A DNA stretch of 11,480 nt from contig SXRC01000041.1 in assembly GCA_005793655.1 (NCBI GenBank), positions 1 through 11,480 of the forward strand, in the 5' to 3' direction. The translations under genes and the position numbers were made by a program. The DNA is from Actinomycetota bacterium (GTDB lineage: Bacteria > Actinomycetota > Actinomycetes > Nanopelagicales > Nanopelagicaceae). Positions 1 through 8,000 of the stretch are shown piece by piece (the first letter of the stretch is position 1; every line of letters begins with the position of its first letter). The notes below the pieces were generated by a model that saw only the letters and a program-made list of their open reading frames with translations, was not told where the DNA came from and ran no database searches.

Positions 1-2
1 GC

Positions 3-896
3 AATATTTTGCTTATTTTCTTCGCAGATGAGGAAGCAGGATCAAACTATGGCTCTCGTTGGATAGTTAAAAATCGGCCGGAGTTATTTAAAGGATACAG
101 CGAGGCTATTTCAGAGGTCGGTGGGTTTTCGGTCACAATAACCGGAGATAATCGTCTTTATTTAATTGAAGCTGCACAAAAAGGTATTCAATGGATAAAA
201 CTAACCGCTCAGGGGACAGCTGGTCATGGATCATTTATCAATAGAGATAATGCGATAACTAAGGTTTCTGAAGCTGTTGCGCGAATAGGTAATTATGAGT
301 GGCCAGAGTTGGAGACAAAAACTAATAAAAAATTTTTCAGCAAAATTGCCGAATTAACTGGTGACAAATACGATCCCAAAAATGTCAGCCCATTACTGCG
401 ACATTTGGGTGCTGCCGAAAAGATGATAGGTGCCACACTTACCAACACCGCCAATCCAACAATGCTGGAAGCAGGGTATAAGGCAAATGTGATTCCTCAA
501 GGTGCTAGTGCTGTCGTTGACGGTAGATTTTTGCCTGGTCATGAGAGTCAATTGCATGAAACGCTGAAAAAATTAGCAGGTGATCAGGTAGAAATTGAGA
601 TCTTAACTAGGGATATCGCACTTGAAGTGGATTTTGCTGGACCGTTAGTAGAAGCGATGTGCAAGGCGATAAATATTGAAGATCCGGATGGAGTTCCAGT
701 TCCTTACCTCATGAGCGGTGGTACGGATAATAAAGCACTGCATGATGTGGGCATTATTGGGTATGGATTTTCACCATTGAGATTGCCCAAAGATTTGGAT
801 TTTTTTGCTCTTTTCCATGGGGTTGATGAGCGCGTGCCAATCGAGGGTCTAAAATTTGGTGTACGTGTGCTTTATAATTTTTTAGATAATGTCTAA
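3..896 (+). CDS. M20-family zinc metallopeptidase/deacylase, C-terminal part (5' end outside window)
   Basis: This is the C-terminal 297 residues of an M20/M25/M40-family metallohydrolase (dipeptidase or acyl-amino-acid hydrolase type), probably cytosolic and acting on short peptides or N-acyl amino acids. The frame is open through the left edge, so the apparent TTG start at position 9 is internal and roughly a third of the protein is missing. Visible family features in order: FFADEE (nt 18-35), where the paired Glu residues would be the catalytic base and a metal ligand; SEVGG about 30 residues later, the next acidic metal-ligand site; the dimerisation ('lid') domain entered at TAQGTAGHGS (about nt 204-233); and the C-terminal LFHGVDE (His codon 816-818), the last zinc ligand. 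The upstream His and Asp ligands lie outside the window. It converges on the aldo/keto reductase with 3 bp between the stop codons. The family assignment is firm; the substrate cannot be read from sequence. Confidence 0.9.
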   Translation, partial: NILLIFFADEEAGSNYGSRWIVKNRPELFKGYSEAISEVGGFSVTITGDNRLYLIEAAQKGIQWIKLTAQGTAGHGSFINRDNAITKVSEAVARIGNYEWPELETKTNKKFFSKIAELTGDKYDPKNVSPLLRHLGAAEKMIGATLTNTANPTMLEAGYKANVIPQGASAVVDGRFLPGHESQLHETLKKLAGDQVEIEILTRDIALEVDFAGPLVEAMCKAINIEDPDGVPVPYLMSGGTDNKALHDVGIIGYGFSPLRLPKDLDFFALFHGVDERVPIEGLKFGVRVLYNFLDNV

Positions 897-899
897 AAA

Positions 900-1841
900 C
901 TAATTTGCAGAAACCTCGTTAAGTACCTGTCTCATCCGATCTGGCAAGGTTATTTGCTCAACAGTTAGTATCCCTCGCAATTGTGCACCTGTTCTAGCTC
1001 CAATTAATGCACTGGTAACACCAGGTGCATCTCGTACCCAGGCGAGTGCAACCTCTAGGGGTGAGTAACCCAAACCTTCGGCTACAACACATACGCACTC
1101 AACAATTTTTTTTGCTCGCTCCGACAGGTAGGGTTCTACAAAATTTGCAAAATGCGGGGAGGCACCTCTGGAGTCTGATGGCACACCACCACGGTATTTA
1201 CCAGTTAATACTCCTCGTCCCAGTGGTGACCAGGCTAGAAATCCAAGATTTAGCGCACCAGTTGCAGGGATAACCTCTTCTTCAACTTTGCGGTTCAATA
1301 ATGAGTACTCATTTTGAGCACAAGTTATAGCAGCTTTTCCAAATATTGGATTCTGCAATGTTGCAGCGCGGGCTAATTGCCAGCCATTAAAATTACAAAC
1401 ACTTACGTAACGCGCTTTTCCAGAGTTTGTTGCATAATCTATAGCAGATAAAGTTTCCTCTAGTGGCGTATCTTTATCCCAATGATGTACTTGCCAAAGA
1501 TCGATGTACTCAACATTTAATCGAGCTAAAGATTTATCTAGATCTGAAATCAACTCATTACGAGAGTTATTCACTTGCCGGTTGCCATCCTTGAATGAAA
1601 CTCCTGCCTTGGTGGCAATAAATAACTGATCTCGCTTGACTAATGCGCCGATGAAACCACCTAATACGCGCTCCGCATCACCGTCGCCGTAAACTGCCGC
1701 AGTGTCAATTAAATTACCGCCAGCTTCAACAAACTCCTGTAACTGCTGCGCAGCCTCATTTTCATCGGTGTCCCTGCCCCAAGTCATTGTGCCAAGACCA
1801 AGACGGGAGACTGGCACTCCACCCAGTTTGCGACGTTCCAT
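900..1841 (-). CDS. Aldo/keto reductase, NADPH-dependent
   Basis: This 313-residue soluble (beta/alpha)8-barrel oxidoreductase would reduce aldehydes or ketones with NAD(P)H. The full catalytic tetrad of the superfamily is visible: Asp46 (LIDTA), Tyr51 (VYGDG), Lys78 (IATKAG) and His119 (QVHHWD). The N-terminal RRKLGGVPVSRLGLGTM is the usual first beta-hairpin and strand, and the C-terminal SALIGARTGAQL is the cofactor-phosphate-binding segment. Length is normal for the bacterial AKR family related to YajO/IolS-type proteins. The ATG at 1841 is preferred because it places M-x-x-R-K-L-G at the canonical start and a -10-like box lies 7 nt upstream. It is divergent from the phosphatase operon and convergent with the M20 gene. 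As I recall, this reductase is a frequent neighbour of the mshC region in Actinobacteria, but its physiological substrate is not known from sequence. Confidence 0.93.
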   Translation of the reverse strand: MERRKLGGVPVSRLGLGTMTWGRDTDENEAAQQLQEFVEAGGNLIDTAAVYGDGDAERVLGGFIGALVKRDQLFIATKAGVSFKDGNRQVNNSRNELISDLDKSLARLNVEYIDLWQVHHWDKDTPLEETLSAIDYATNSGKARYVSVCNFNGWQLARAATLQNPIFGKAAITCAQNEYSLLNRKVEEEVIPATGALNLGFLAWSPLGRGVLTGKYRGGVPSDSRGASPHFANFVEPYLSERAKKIVECVCVVAEGLGYSPLEVALAWVRDAPGVTSALIGARTGAQLRGILTVEQITLPDRMRQVLNEVSAN

Positions 1842-1848
1842 GGCTGGC

Positions 1849-1854
1849 AGGCTA
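1849..1854 (-). promoter_or_regulatory. -10 box for the aldo/keto reductase, leaderless type
   Basis: Read on the - strand this is TAGCCT, matching the actinobacterial -10 consensus TANNNT. It ends 7 nt before the reductase ATG, so transcription would begin at or within 1 nt of the start codon. No clear -35 hexamer is visible. A second - strand TAACCT lies at 1868-1863 and would give a leader of roughly 15 nt instead. Confidence 0.45.
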
Positions 1855-1878
1855 GCAACAAGAGGTTAAAAAGATCGG

Positions 1879-1884
1879 TAACCT
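1879..1884 (+). promoter_or_regulatory. -10 box for the phosphatase-mshC operon, leaderless type
   Basis: TAACCT lies exactly 6 nt before the ATG at 1891, occupying -12 to -7 if transcription starts at the A of the start codon. There is no Shine-Dalgarno sequence upstream of this ATG, which agrees with leaderless translation. No convincing -35 element is seen at the expected 17-18 bp spacing. The box is also the right arm of a 6-bp inverted repeat (AGGTTA 1863-1868 / TAACCT 1879-1884). Confidence 0.5.
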
Positions 1885-1890
1885 TGCCAA

Positions 1891-2565
1891 ATGCCGATTG
1901 TTTATCTTCTACGTCATGCCCAGTCTGTTGCCAACACCAAAGGTATTTTGGCAGGCCAGGATGACACCGTTGCCTTATCAAGATTTGGACAAAAACAGGC
2001 ACAAATATTGGTTGCATACTTGGAAAACATTAAATTTGAAAAAATCTTATGTAGCCCGCTAAAGCGCTGTGTTCAAACAATTACCCCTTATATGAGTAGT
2101 AATCCAAAAACCGTATTTGAGGTTGATCCACGGATAATTGAGATGGATTATGGGCTCTGGTCAGGACGCAAACTATCCACCCTTTCCAAAAATCCCAGGT
2201 GGAAGGCGGTTCAAAATAAACCTTTGACATTTACCTTTCCCGAAGGGGAGAGCTTCAAGCAAATGCGAAAACGTGTTGAAGCGGTGATCGCAGATTTATC
2301 AAAAGAAAAGGGGTCTTTTTTGCTTGTGACTCATGGTGATATTGTAAAAATGTTTATTGCCACTGTTCTGGATCTACCAATTGATAGATTTCAAAGTTTT
2401 ATTTCTGAACCTGCTTCGATCACCTCCATTAGCCTTGGGAAAAAGCGAAATACCATACTGCAGCTCAATTATAAATTGACTGCCTCTGATCTAACTTGCT
2501 TCAAGGTAAACGCACTTGGTGGTGGCAACTTGCTCACAAATTCACAAAGATGGTGGCGAAAATAA
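1891..2565 (+). CDS. Histidine-family phosphatase / phosphomutase-like, MSMEG_4193 family
   Basis: This 224-residue cytosolic protein belongs to the histidine phosphatase (phosphoglycerate-mutase-like) superfamily. The N-terminal LLRHAQS carries the phospho-accepting His9 next to Arg8, in the RHA form rather than RHG. The phosphate pocket is completed by Arg59 (CSPLKR), the acidic Glu84 (IIEMDYG) and the second catalytic His148 (VTHGD). All core catalytic residues are therefore present. The actinobacterial 'putative phosphomutase' family located beside DUF3090 and SCO1664-family genes matches in length and context. It is the first gene of the operon leading to mshC, and its TAA overlaps the next ATG by one base (TAATG). 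The start is supported by the leaderless -10 box. The substrate is unknown; a sugar- or inositol-phosphate fits the neighbourhood but is only inferred. Confidence 0.9.
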   Translation: MPIVYLLRHAQSVANTKGILAGQDDTVALSRFGQKQAQILVAYLENIKFEKILCSPLKRCVQTITPYMSSNPKTVFEVDPRIIEMDYGLWSGRKLSTLSKNPRWKAVQNKPLTFTFPEGESFKQMRKRVEAVIADLSKEKGSFLLVTHGDIVKMFIATVLDLPIDRFQSFISEPASITSISLGKKRNTILQLNYKLTASDLTCFKVNALGGGNLLTNSQRWWRK

Positions 2566-3104
2566 TGCCTAGAATTGTTTATCGCCATCAACCAGCCACA
2601 CGGTTTATTGTGAGTGCTATTGGTGAACCCGGTCAACGTCAATTTTTTTTGCAGGTCAAATCTGAATCAGGAATTAATGCTGTGACGCTGGAGAAAACTC
2701 AGGTTATGGCTTTAGCTGAGAGATTCGAGGAGTTAATTAAAGAGCTGCGTCGGGGTAAGATGGCCTCATTAGATGAGATTAATCTGTCACCAGTTGAAGA
2801 CAGTGAGCCTATGGAGTTACCGATTGAAGAGGATTTTAGAGTTGGAGTTATTAGTATAAGTTGGGAAGAGAGTTTAGTAGTTGTAAATATTCAGGCAGCC
2901 ACCGCGGATGATGAACTAATTTTAGATGATGCTGACTTTGGACCTGATTTAATTATTGCCACACTTAGAATCAATCAGATCAAAGGGTTTTGCGAGAGGG
3001 CCAAGCGAATTGTAAATGCCGGAAGACCGGCCTGCCCATTTTGTGCCCTACCAGTTGACCCCCTCGGCCATCTCTGTCCAAGAGCAAATGGATATCGCAG
3101 ATGA
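2565..3104 (+). CDS. DUF3090 family protein with C-terminal Zn-knuckle
   Basis: This 179-residue protein belongs to the actinobacteria-specific DUF3090 family, whose biochemical function is unknown. The family-typical N-terminus is clear: RFIVSAIGEPGQRQFFLQ at about residues 13-30. The C-terminus has a likely zinc-binding knuckle: CPFC (Cys157, Cys160) followed by HLCPRANGYR (His169, Cys171), the family signature. The ATG at 2565 is chosen over in-frame upstream starts because MPRIVYRHQPATRF aligns with the usual family start, and because it gives a TAATG one-base overlap with the phosphatase stop. The stop overlaps the next gene by 4 bp (ATGA). Residues 65-90 form an acidic, probably flexible linker. 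The constant pairing with SCO1664-family and phosphatase genes suggests a shared pathway or complex, but no reaction can be assigned. Confidence 0.9.
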   Translation: MPRIVYRHQPATRFIVSAIGEPGQRQFFLQVKSESGINAVTLEKTQVMALAERFEELIKELRRGKMASLDEINLSPVEDSEPMELPIEEDFRVGVISISWEESLVVVNIQAATADDELILDDADFGPDLIIATLRINQIKGFCERAKRIVNAGRPACPFCALPVDPLGHLCPRANGYRR

Positions 3105-3796
3105 GGGTAACCGGGGATTTAATAGCAAATGGTGAACTGTTAGTTTTTGGCAGATTAGTCGATGCCACCAATGCTTCACTACTGGCCCAAATAAAAGATT
3201 GTGATCCACAAATCAAGGTTGTATATAAACCAGTTGCTGGAGAAAGACCATTATGGGATTTTCCGGATGGAAGTTTGGCTCATCGGGAATATGCCGCTTT
3301 TCGACTGAGTGATATAGGAAAATTTCATTTGGTTCCGTTTACTGTATTGCGAGAGGGCCCATTTGGTTTTGGCATGGTGCAGGAATGGGTGGAAATAGAT
3401 GAGAATGTTGATGTAGTTGATTATGGTCAAGGAGAAGATGTTCAACTGCGCAAGATGGCATTATTTGATGCAATCATTAATAATACCGATCGAAAATTTG
3501 GACATTTACTAGTTGATAAATCAGGTTCCCTTAAAGGGTGTGACCATGGTGTGTGTTTTCACAGTGAGGATAAATTGCGTACAGTTATCTGGCAATTTGC
3601 CGGCGAACAATTCACAAAAGAGGAGTCTGATCTTTTGAAAACGTTGGAAGAGTTAGACCTAGAATCACTTTTTTCACCGTACTTAACCCTGCAAGAGATA
3701 TCGGCATTAAAGAATCGGATCAAAGGATTAAGAATTGTGGGAAAATTTCCACTACCGAGTGCCCAATGGCCTGCAGTGCCATGGCCCCCGGTCTAA
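3101..3796 (+). CDS. SCO1664 family protein, PI3/4-kinase-like
   Basis: This 231-residue protein belongs to the actinobacterial SCO1664 family, which resembles the phosphatidylinositol 3/4-kinase-like (protein-kinase-like) fold. Kinase-like landmarks can be followed in order: a glycine-bearing N-terminal hairpin (GELLVFGRL, residues 11-19), the candidate ATP lysine Lys43 in VVYKPVAGE, helix residue Glu63 (AHREYAAF), the catalytic-loop-like NNTDRKFGH with Asp130, and the metal-binding DxG-like CDHG with Asp148. This arrangement suggests active phosphotransfer, although the substrate (protein, lipid or small polyol) is unknown. The start overlaps the DUF3090 stop (ATGA), and mshC begins 16 bp downstream. 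There is no signal peptide or membrane segment, so a cytosolic location is expected. The family call is firm; kinase activity is inferred from motifs. Confidence 0.87.
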   Translation: MRVTGDLIANGELLVFGRLVDATNASLLAQIKDCDPQIKVVYKPVAGERPLWDFPDGSLAHREYAAFRLSDIGKFHLVPFTVLREGPFGFGMVQEWVEIDENVDVVDYGQGEDVQLRKMALFDAIINNTDRKFGHLLVDKSGSLKGCDHGVCFHSEDKLRTVIWQFAGEQFTKEESDLLKTLEELDLESLFSPYLTLQEISALKNRIKGLRIVGKFPLPSAQWPAVPWPPV

Positions 3797-3812
3797 AGTG
3801 AAATGATTCGCC

Positions 3813-5036
3813 ATGAATAGTTGGCCTCGCATCACTCTGCCATCAATAGCTGGTCATGAGTTTCCAACCCTGAAGTTGGTTGATTCAGATCTTGGCTTAG
3901 TAACCGTAAATGCACCCAGTGATTTTCGAATATACGTATGCGGTATAACACCATACGATGCCACTCACTTGGGTCATGCTGCTACCTACCTTGCCTTTGA
4001 TTTAATCAATCGGTATCAATCACTTTCTGGACGAAGCGTCAATTTTGTTGAAAATGTCACCGATATTGATGACCCTTTATTAGAACGCGCTAAACGAGAT
4101 AATTCGAATTGGCGTAGCCTCGCTGATACTCAAACCGAATTATTCAAGGCAGATATGTCGGCGTTGAGAGTACTGCCACCAAATGCTTTGGTGAAGGTGA
4201 CGGAGTCAATTGCTATTATCGATGATTTTATAAAAAAATTGGATAGTCGAGGTTTTTTATATGAAATCTCTGGAGATTACTATTTTTCTGTTGGGGAGTA
4301 TCTTACAGGCTTGCCGGTATCACTAAGTGGTGCTGTAAAAATATTTGCTGAACGCGGTGGTGATCCAGATCGGCAGGGTAAAAAACATCAGTTAGACCCA
4401 CTGGTATGGAGTGCTAATACTGATGGTGAGCCGGGTTGGGAGAGCAGTTTTGGATTCGGCAGACCAGGTTGGCACGTTGAATGTACAGCTATTGCTTGCA
4501 AGTATTTGGATAAAGATTCAAACAATCCAATATTGCATCTGCAGGGGGGTGGTTCTGATTTAATATTTCCTCACCATTTTATGAGTGCACAGATTGTGAA
4601 GGCGGCTTACGGCAGAGAATTTTCCAAGTATTTTGTGCATGCCGCCATGATTGGTTTAGATGGTGAAAAAATGAGTAAATCAAAGGGAAATTTGGTTTTT
4701 GCTTCTAAGTTGATAAGTGATGGAGTAGATCCGATGGCGATCAGATGGGCATTACTCCAAGGTCATTATCAGGAAGATCGAGCATGGAGTAAAAATTTGT
4801 TATCAGAATCAGAGATTCAAATTGCAACTATTCGAAGGGCGCTGGCACAAAGTGAGGTCACTGACTCTAAGAAATTGATAGCTGGGATTATTGCCGACCT
4901 TGCAAATAATCTTGACACTCCTCGCGCCTTAAAACGATTACTTTCATGGTCGGAGCAATCCATCAATGCTGGGTCAGTGAATCAAAGTGGCTTAGTCTCT
5001 CGTAGCATCGATTCATTGTTAGGTTTAGCACTATAA
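3813..5036 (+). CDS. mshC: Cysteine--1-D-myo-inosityl 2-amino-2-deoxy-alpha-D-glucopyranoside ligase (MshC)
   Basis: MshC performs the ATP-dependent ligation of cysteine to GlcN-Ins in mycothiol synthesis, through a cysteinyl-adenylate. The protein has 407 residues, close to the usual 410 or so, and is a cysteinyl-tRNA synthetase paralogue lacking the tRNA-binding C-terminal domain. It shows YVCGITPYD with the zinc/cysteine-binding Cys43, the class I HIGH-type signature THLGHA (51-56), WHVECTA with zinc ligand Cys224, FPHH with zinc ligand His254, and the KMSKS loop (286-290). The N-terminal SWPRITLPSIAGHE is characteristic of MshC rather than CysS. It is the last gene of the operon, 16 bp after the SCO1664-family gene. 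Two local oddities are about five extra residues between Cys224 and His254 compared with E. coli CysRS, and Phe instead of Glu just after the FPHH motif. Its presence implies a mycothiol producer. Confidence 0.95.
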   Translation: MNSWPRITLPSIAGHEFPTLKLVDSDLGLVTVNAPSDFRIYVCGITPYDATHLGHAATYLAFDLINRYQSLSGRSVNFVENVTDIDDPLLERAKRDNSNWRSLADTQTELFKADMSALRVLPPNALVKVTESIAIIDDFIKKLDSRGFLYEISGDYYFSVGEYLTGLPVSLSGAVKIFAERGGDPDRQGKKHQLDPLVWSANTDGEPGWESSFGFGRPGWHVECTAIACKYLDKDSNNPILHLQGGGSDLIFPHHFMSAQIVKAAYGREFSKYFVHAAMIGLDGEKMSKSKGNLVFASKLISDGVDPMAIRWALLQGHYQEDRAWSKNLLSESEIQIATIRRALAQSEVTDSKKLIAGIIADLANNLDTPRALKRLLSWSEQSINAGSVNQSGLVSRSIDSLLGLAL

Positions 5037-5064
5037 ATCAATGATTTAATTTGATTTGGTACAG

Positions 5065-5070
5065 TAAACT
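5065..5070 (+). promoter_or_regulatory. -10 box for metH, leaderless type
   Basis: TAAACT ends 7 nt before the metH ATG at 5078, placing the predicted transcription start within 1 nt of the start codon. It lies in the 41-bp gap after mshC, which contains no hairpin terminator, cobalamin riboswitch or SAM riboswitch. Read-through from the mshC operon is therefore also possible. Confidence 0.4.
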
Positions 5071-5077
5071 AGGCCAA

Positions 5078-8000
5078 ATGAACTCCTTAAGAAATGCACT
5101 TTCAAAGCGTGTAGTAATCGTAGATGGTGCCATGGGAACTATGTTGCAGGCCCAAAATCCGACATTAGCTGATTTTCAAAATCATGAAGGATGTAATGAG
5201 ATTTTAAATATCACAAGGCCAGATATCGTAAAAGCGGTACATAGTGAATATCTTGCAGCCGGTGTTGATGCCATCGAGACAAATACATTTGGAGCAAATT
5301 TTGCCAACCTTGCTGAGTATGGAATTGAAGATCGAATATATGAGTTAGCTTTTGCCGGAGCTAAATTAGCCCGCGAAGTTGCTGATCAATACTCCACCAA
5401 GGGAAAGCCACGATGGGTTTTGGGCTCCCTTGGTCCCGGTACAAAACTGCCGACATTAGGACACACAACTTATGATTTCTTGAAAGAAGCCTATAAAACT
5501 GCTTCTGATGGATTGATAAAAGGCGGGTGCGATGCGCTTTTAATAGAAACAACTCAAGATCTACTTCAAGCTAAAGCAGCAACAAACGGTGCACGTGCTG
5601 CAATAGATGAATCTAAAAAAGATATTGTGCTTATCGCACAGGTGACAATTGAAACCAATGGCACCATGTTGATGGGTTCTGAAATCGGTGCTGCTTTGAA
5701 CGCACTAGAGCCTATTGGAGTGGATTTAATTGGCTTAAATTGTGCAACTGGACCAGCGGAAATGAGTGAACATCTTAGAGTTTTGAGCAAAAGTGCCTCG
5801 ATTGGTTTATCGGTCATGCCTAATGCTGGCTTGCCAATTCTTGGTGAAGGTGGAGCATATTATCCTCTGACTCCGAGTGAACTAGCTAAATCATTGAAAC
5901 AATTTGTAATTGATTACAAAGTGAATTTAATCGGTGGGTGCTGTGGAACCACACCAGAGCACATGAAAGCTGTGGTAGATGCAGTACACGGTGTTAATTT
6001 AGGCAAGCGTGAAATCAACCAAGAGTTTGGTGCATCATCCTTGTATCAATTCGCACCATTTAGACAACAAAATACCTACCTTTCTATTGGAGAACGAACC
6101 AATGCCAATGGATCTAGAGCATTCAGGGATGCATTGCTTGCGCAAGATTGGCAAAGTTGTGTTGAAATTGCCAGAGATCAGATTAGAGATGGTGCGCATA
6201 TGCTTGATCTGTCAGTTGATTATGTAGGTCGTGACGGTGTAGCAGATATGAAAGAGTTAGCTTTTCGGTTTGCAACAACCTCAACCCTGCCAATTGTTCT
6301 AGATTCAACAGAGCCAGCTGTATTAGAAGCTGGACTGCAGCAGCTTGGCGGTAGGTCGGTAATTAATTCAGTTAATTATGAAGATGGTGATGGCCCCACC
6401 TCAAGATTTGCGCGAATCATGCCATTAGTTGTTGAGCATGGAGCTGCAGTAATTGCATTGACAATTGATGAAGAGGGACAAGCAAGGGATGCAGAGTGGA
6501 AGCTCAAAGTTGCCCGTCGTTTGATTAATGATCTCACAAAAAATTGGGGCATGAGAGTTGAAGATATCTTGATTGATTGTCTAACTTTTCCAATTGCCAC
6601 TGGTCAAGAGGAGACCAGACGCGATGGAATGCAAACCATCGAGGCAATTAGAAGGTTGAAGGAGGAATTCCCAGCAGTGCAAACAACTCTAGGGGTAAGT
6701 AATGTCTCCTTTGGTTTAAATCCCGCAGCAAGGATTGTACTTAACTCTGTGTTTTTAGCAGAGGCGGTGAAGAGTGGTTTAGATTCTGCGATTGTTCATC
6801 CATCAAAGATTACGCCGATGAACAGAATTCCGCCGGAGCAACTTGAAGTTGCACTTGACCTAATTTATGATAAACGAAGGTCAGATGATTCTGGCAACGT
6901 GATTTATGATCCACTAACTAAATTTTTGGAGTTATTTTCAAATGTTCAAATTACAACTACAAAGGAAAGTCGTGCTGCCGAATTGGCGGCGTTGCCAATG
7001 CAGGAGAGGCTGCAACGTAGAATCATTGATGGCGAAAAAGTTGGCTTAAATGAGGATCTAAAAACCGCCTTAGACTCTGGGCTCCCCGCCCTTGCAATCA
7101 TTAACGATTATTTACTGGCGGGAATGAAGACAGTTGGTGAATTATTCGGCAAAGGGGAGATGCAACTGCCCTTTGTTTTGCAATCGGCAGAGGTAATGAA
7201 ATCTGCGGTTGCCTATTTAGAGCCATTTATTGAAAAAACTGATGATCAGGGCAGGGGCAAGATTTTGCTGGCAACAGTAAAGGGAGATGTCCATGACATT
7301 GGAAAGAATTTGGTAGATATTATTTTATCAAATAATGGGTATGAGACTGTAAATATTGGTATCAAGCAAACGGTCAATCAAATTATCGATGCAGCCAATG
7401 ACAATAACGTTGATGTTATTGGAATGTCTGGTCTTCTAGTTAAGTCAACAGTAATCATGAAGGAGAATCTGCAAGAGCTAGATTCCAGGGGATTAGGTAG
7501 CAAATGGCCAGTTGTTCTGGGCGGAGCTGCACTTACTCGTTCATTTGTTGAACAAGATCTAAGTGAGCAATTCACTGGCACGGTTAGATATGCCAAAGAT
7601 GCTTTTGAAGGATTGAAATTAATGGAAACTTTAATGGGAATTAAACGTGGAGTGCCAGGAGTGGCTTTGCCGCCGTTAAAGCCAAGAAGAACTGCCAAAG
7701 GTAACCGAGATCAGGTAGATCGCATTGATATTAGACGTAGTGATGTTTCAGCAAGTAATCCAATTCCTAAAGCACCATTTCTAGGTTCAAGGGTTGTAAA
7801 GGGAATTGCACTTGCTGATTATGTGGGAATGTTGGATGAACGGGCATTATTTCTTGGCCAGTGGGGATTAAAAGGTAGAGATTTTGAAAGTATGGCTAAT
7901 GAGCAAGGACGCCCGCAACTTAGATCGTTAATCAATGATGTTCAGTCAAAAGGATGGCTTAATGCTGCGGTTGTATACGGCTACTATCCATGTTACAGCG

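Noticed and set aside
2496..2564. Longer DUF3090 start inside the phosphatase gene
   Set aside because: The extra residues are a frame shadow of the phosphatase C-terminus. The family N-terminus begins at ATG 2565.
3794..3799. TAAAGT as a separate mshC promoter
   Set aside because: The spacing to ATG 3813 (13 nt) does not match the 5-7 nt seen at other units, and the 16-bp gap fits an operon-internal junction better.
5037..5077. Cobalamin or SAM riboswitch upstream of metH
   Set aside because: The gap is only 41 bp and contains no B12-box or paired-stem structure, so there is no room for either riboswitch class.
5051..5077. Upstream TTG start for metH
   Set aside because: It would add nine residues that do not match the family, and it places the -10-like box inside the coding sequence. 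ATG 5078 fits both the family start and the promoter.
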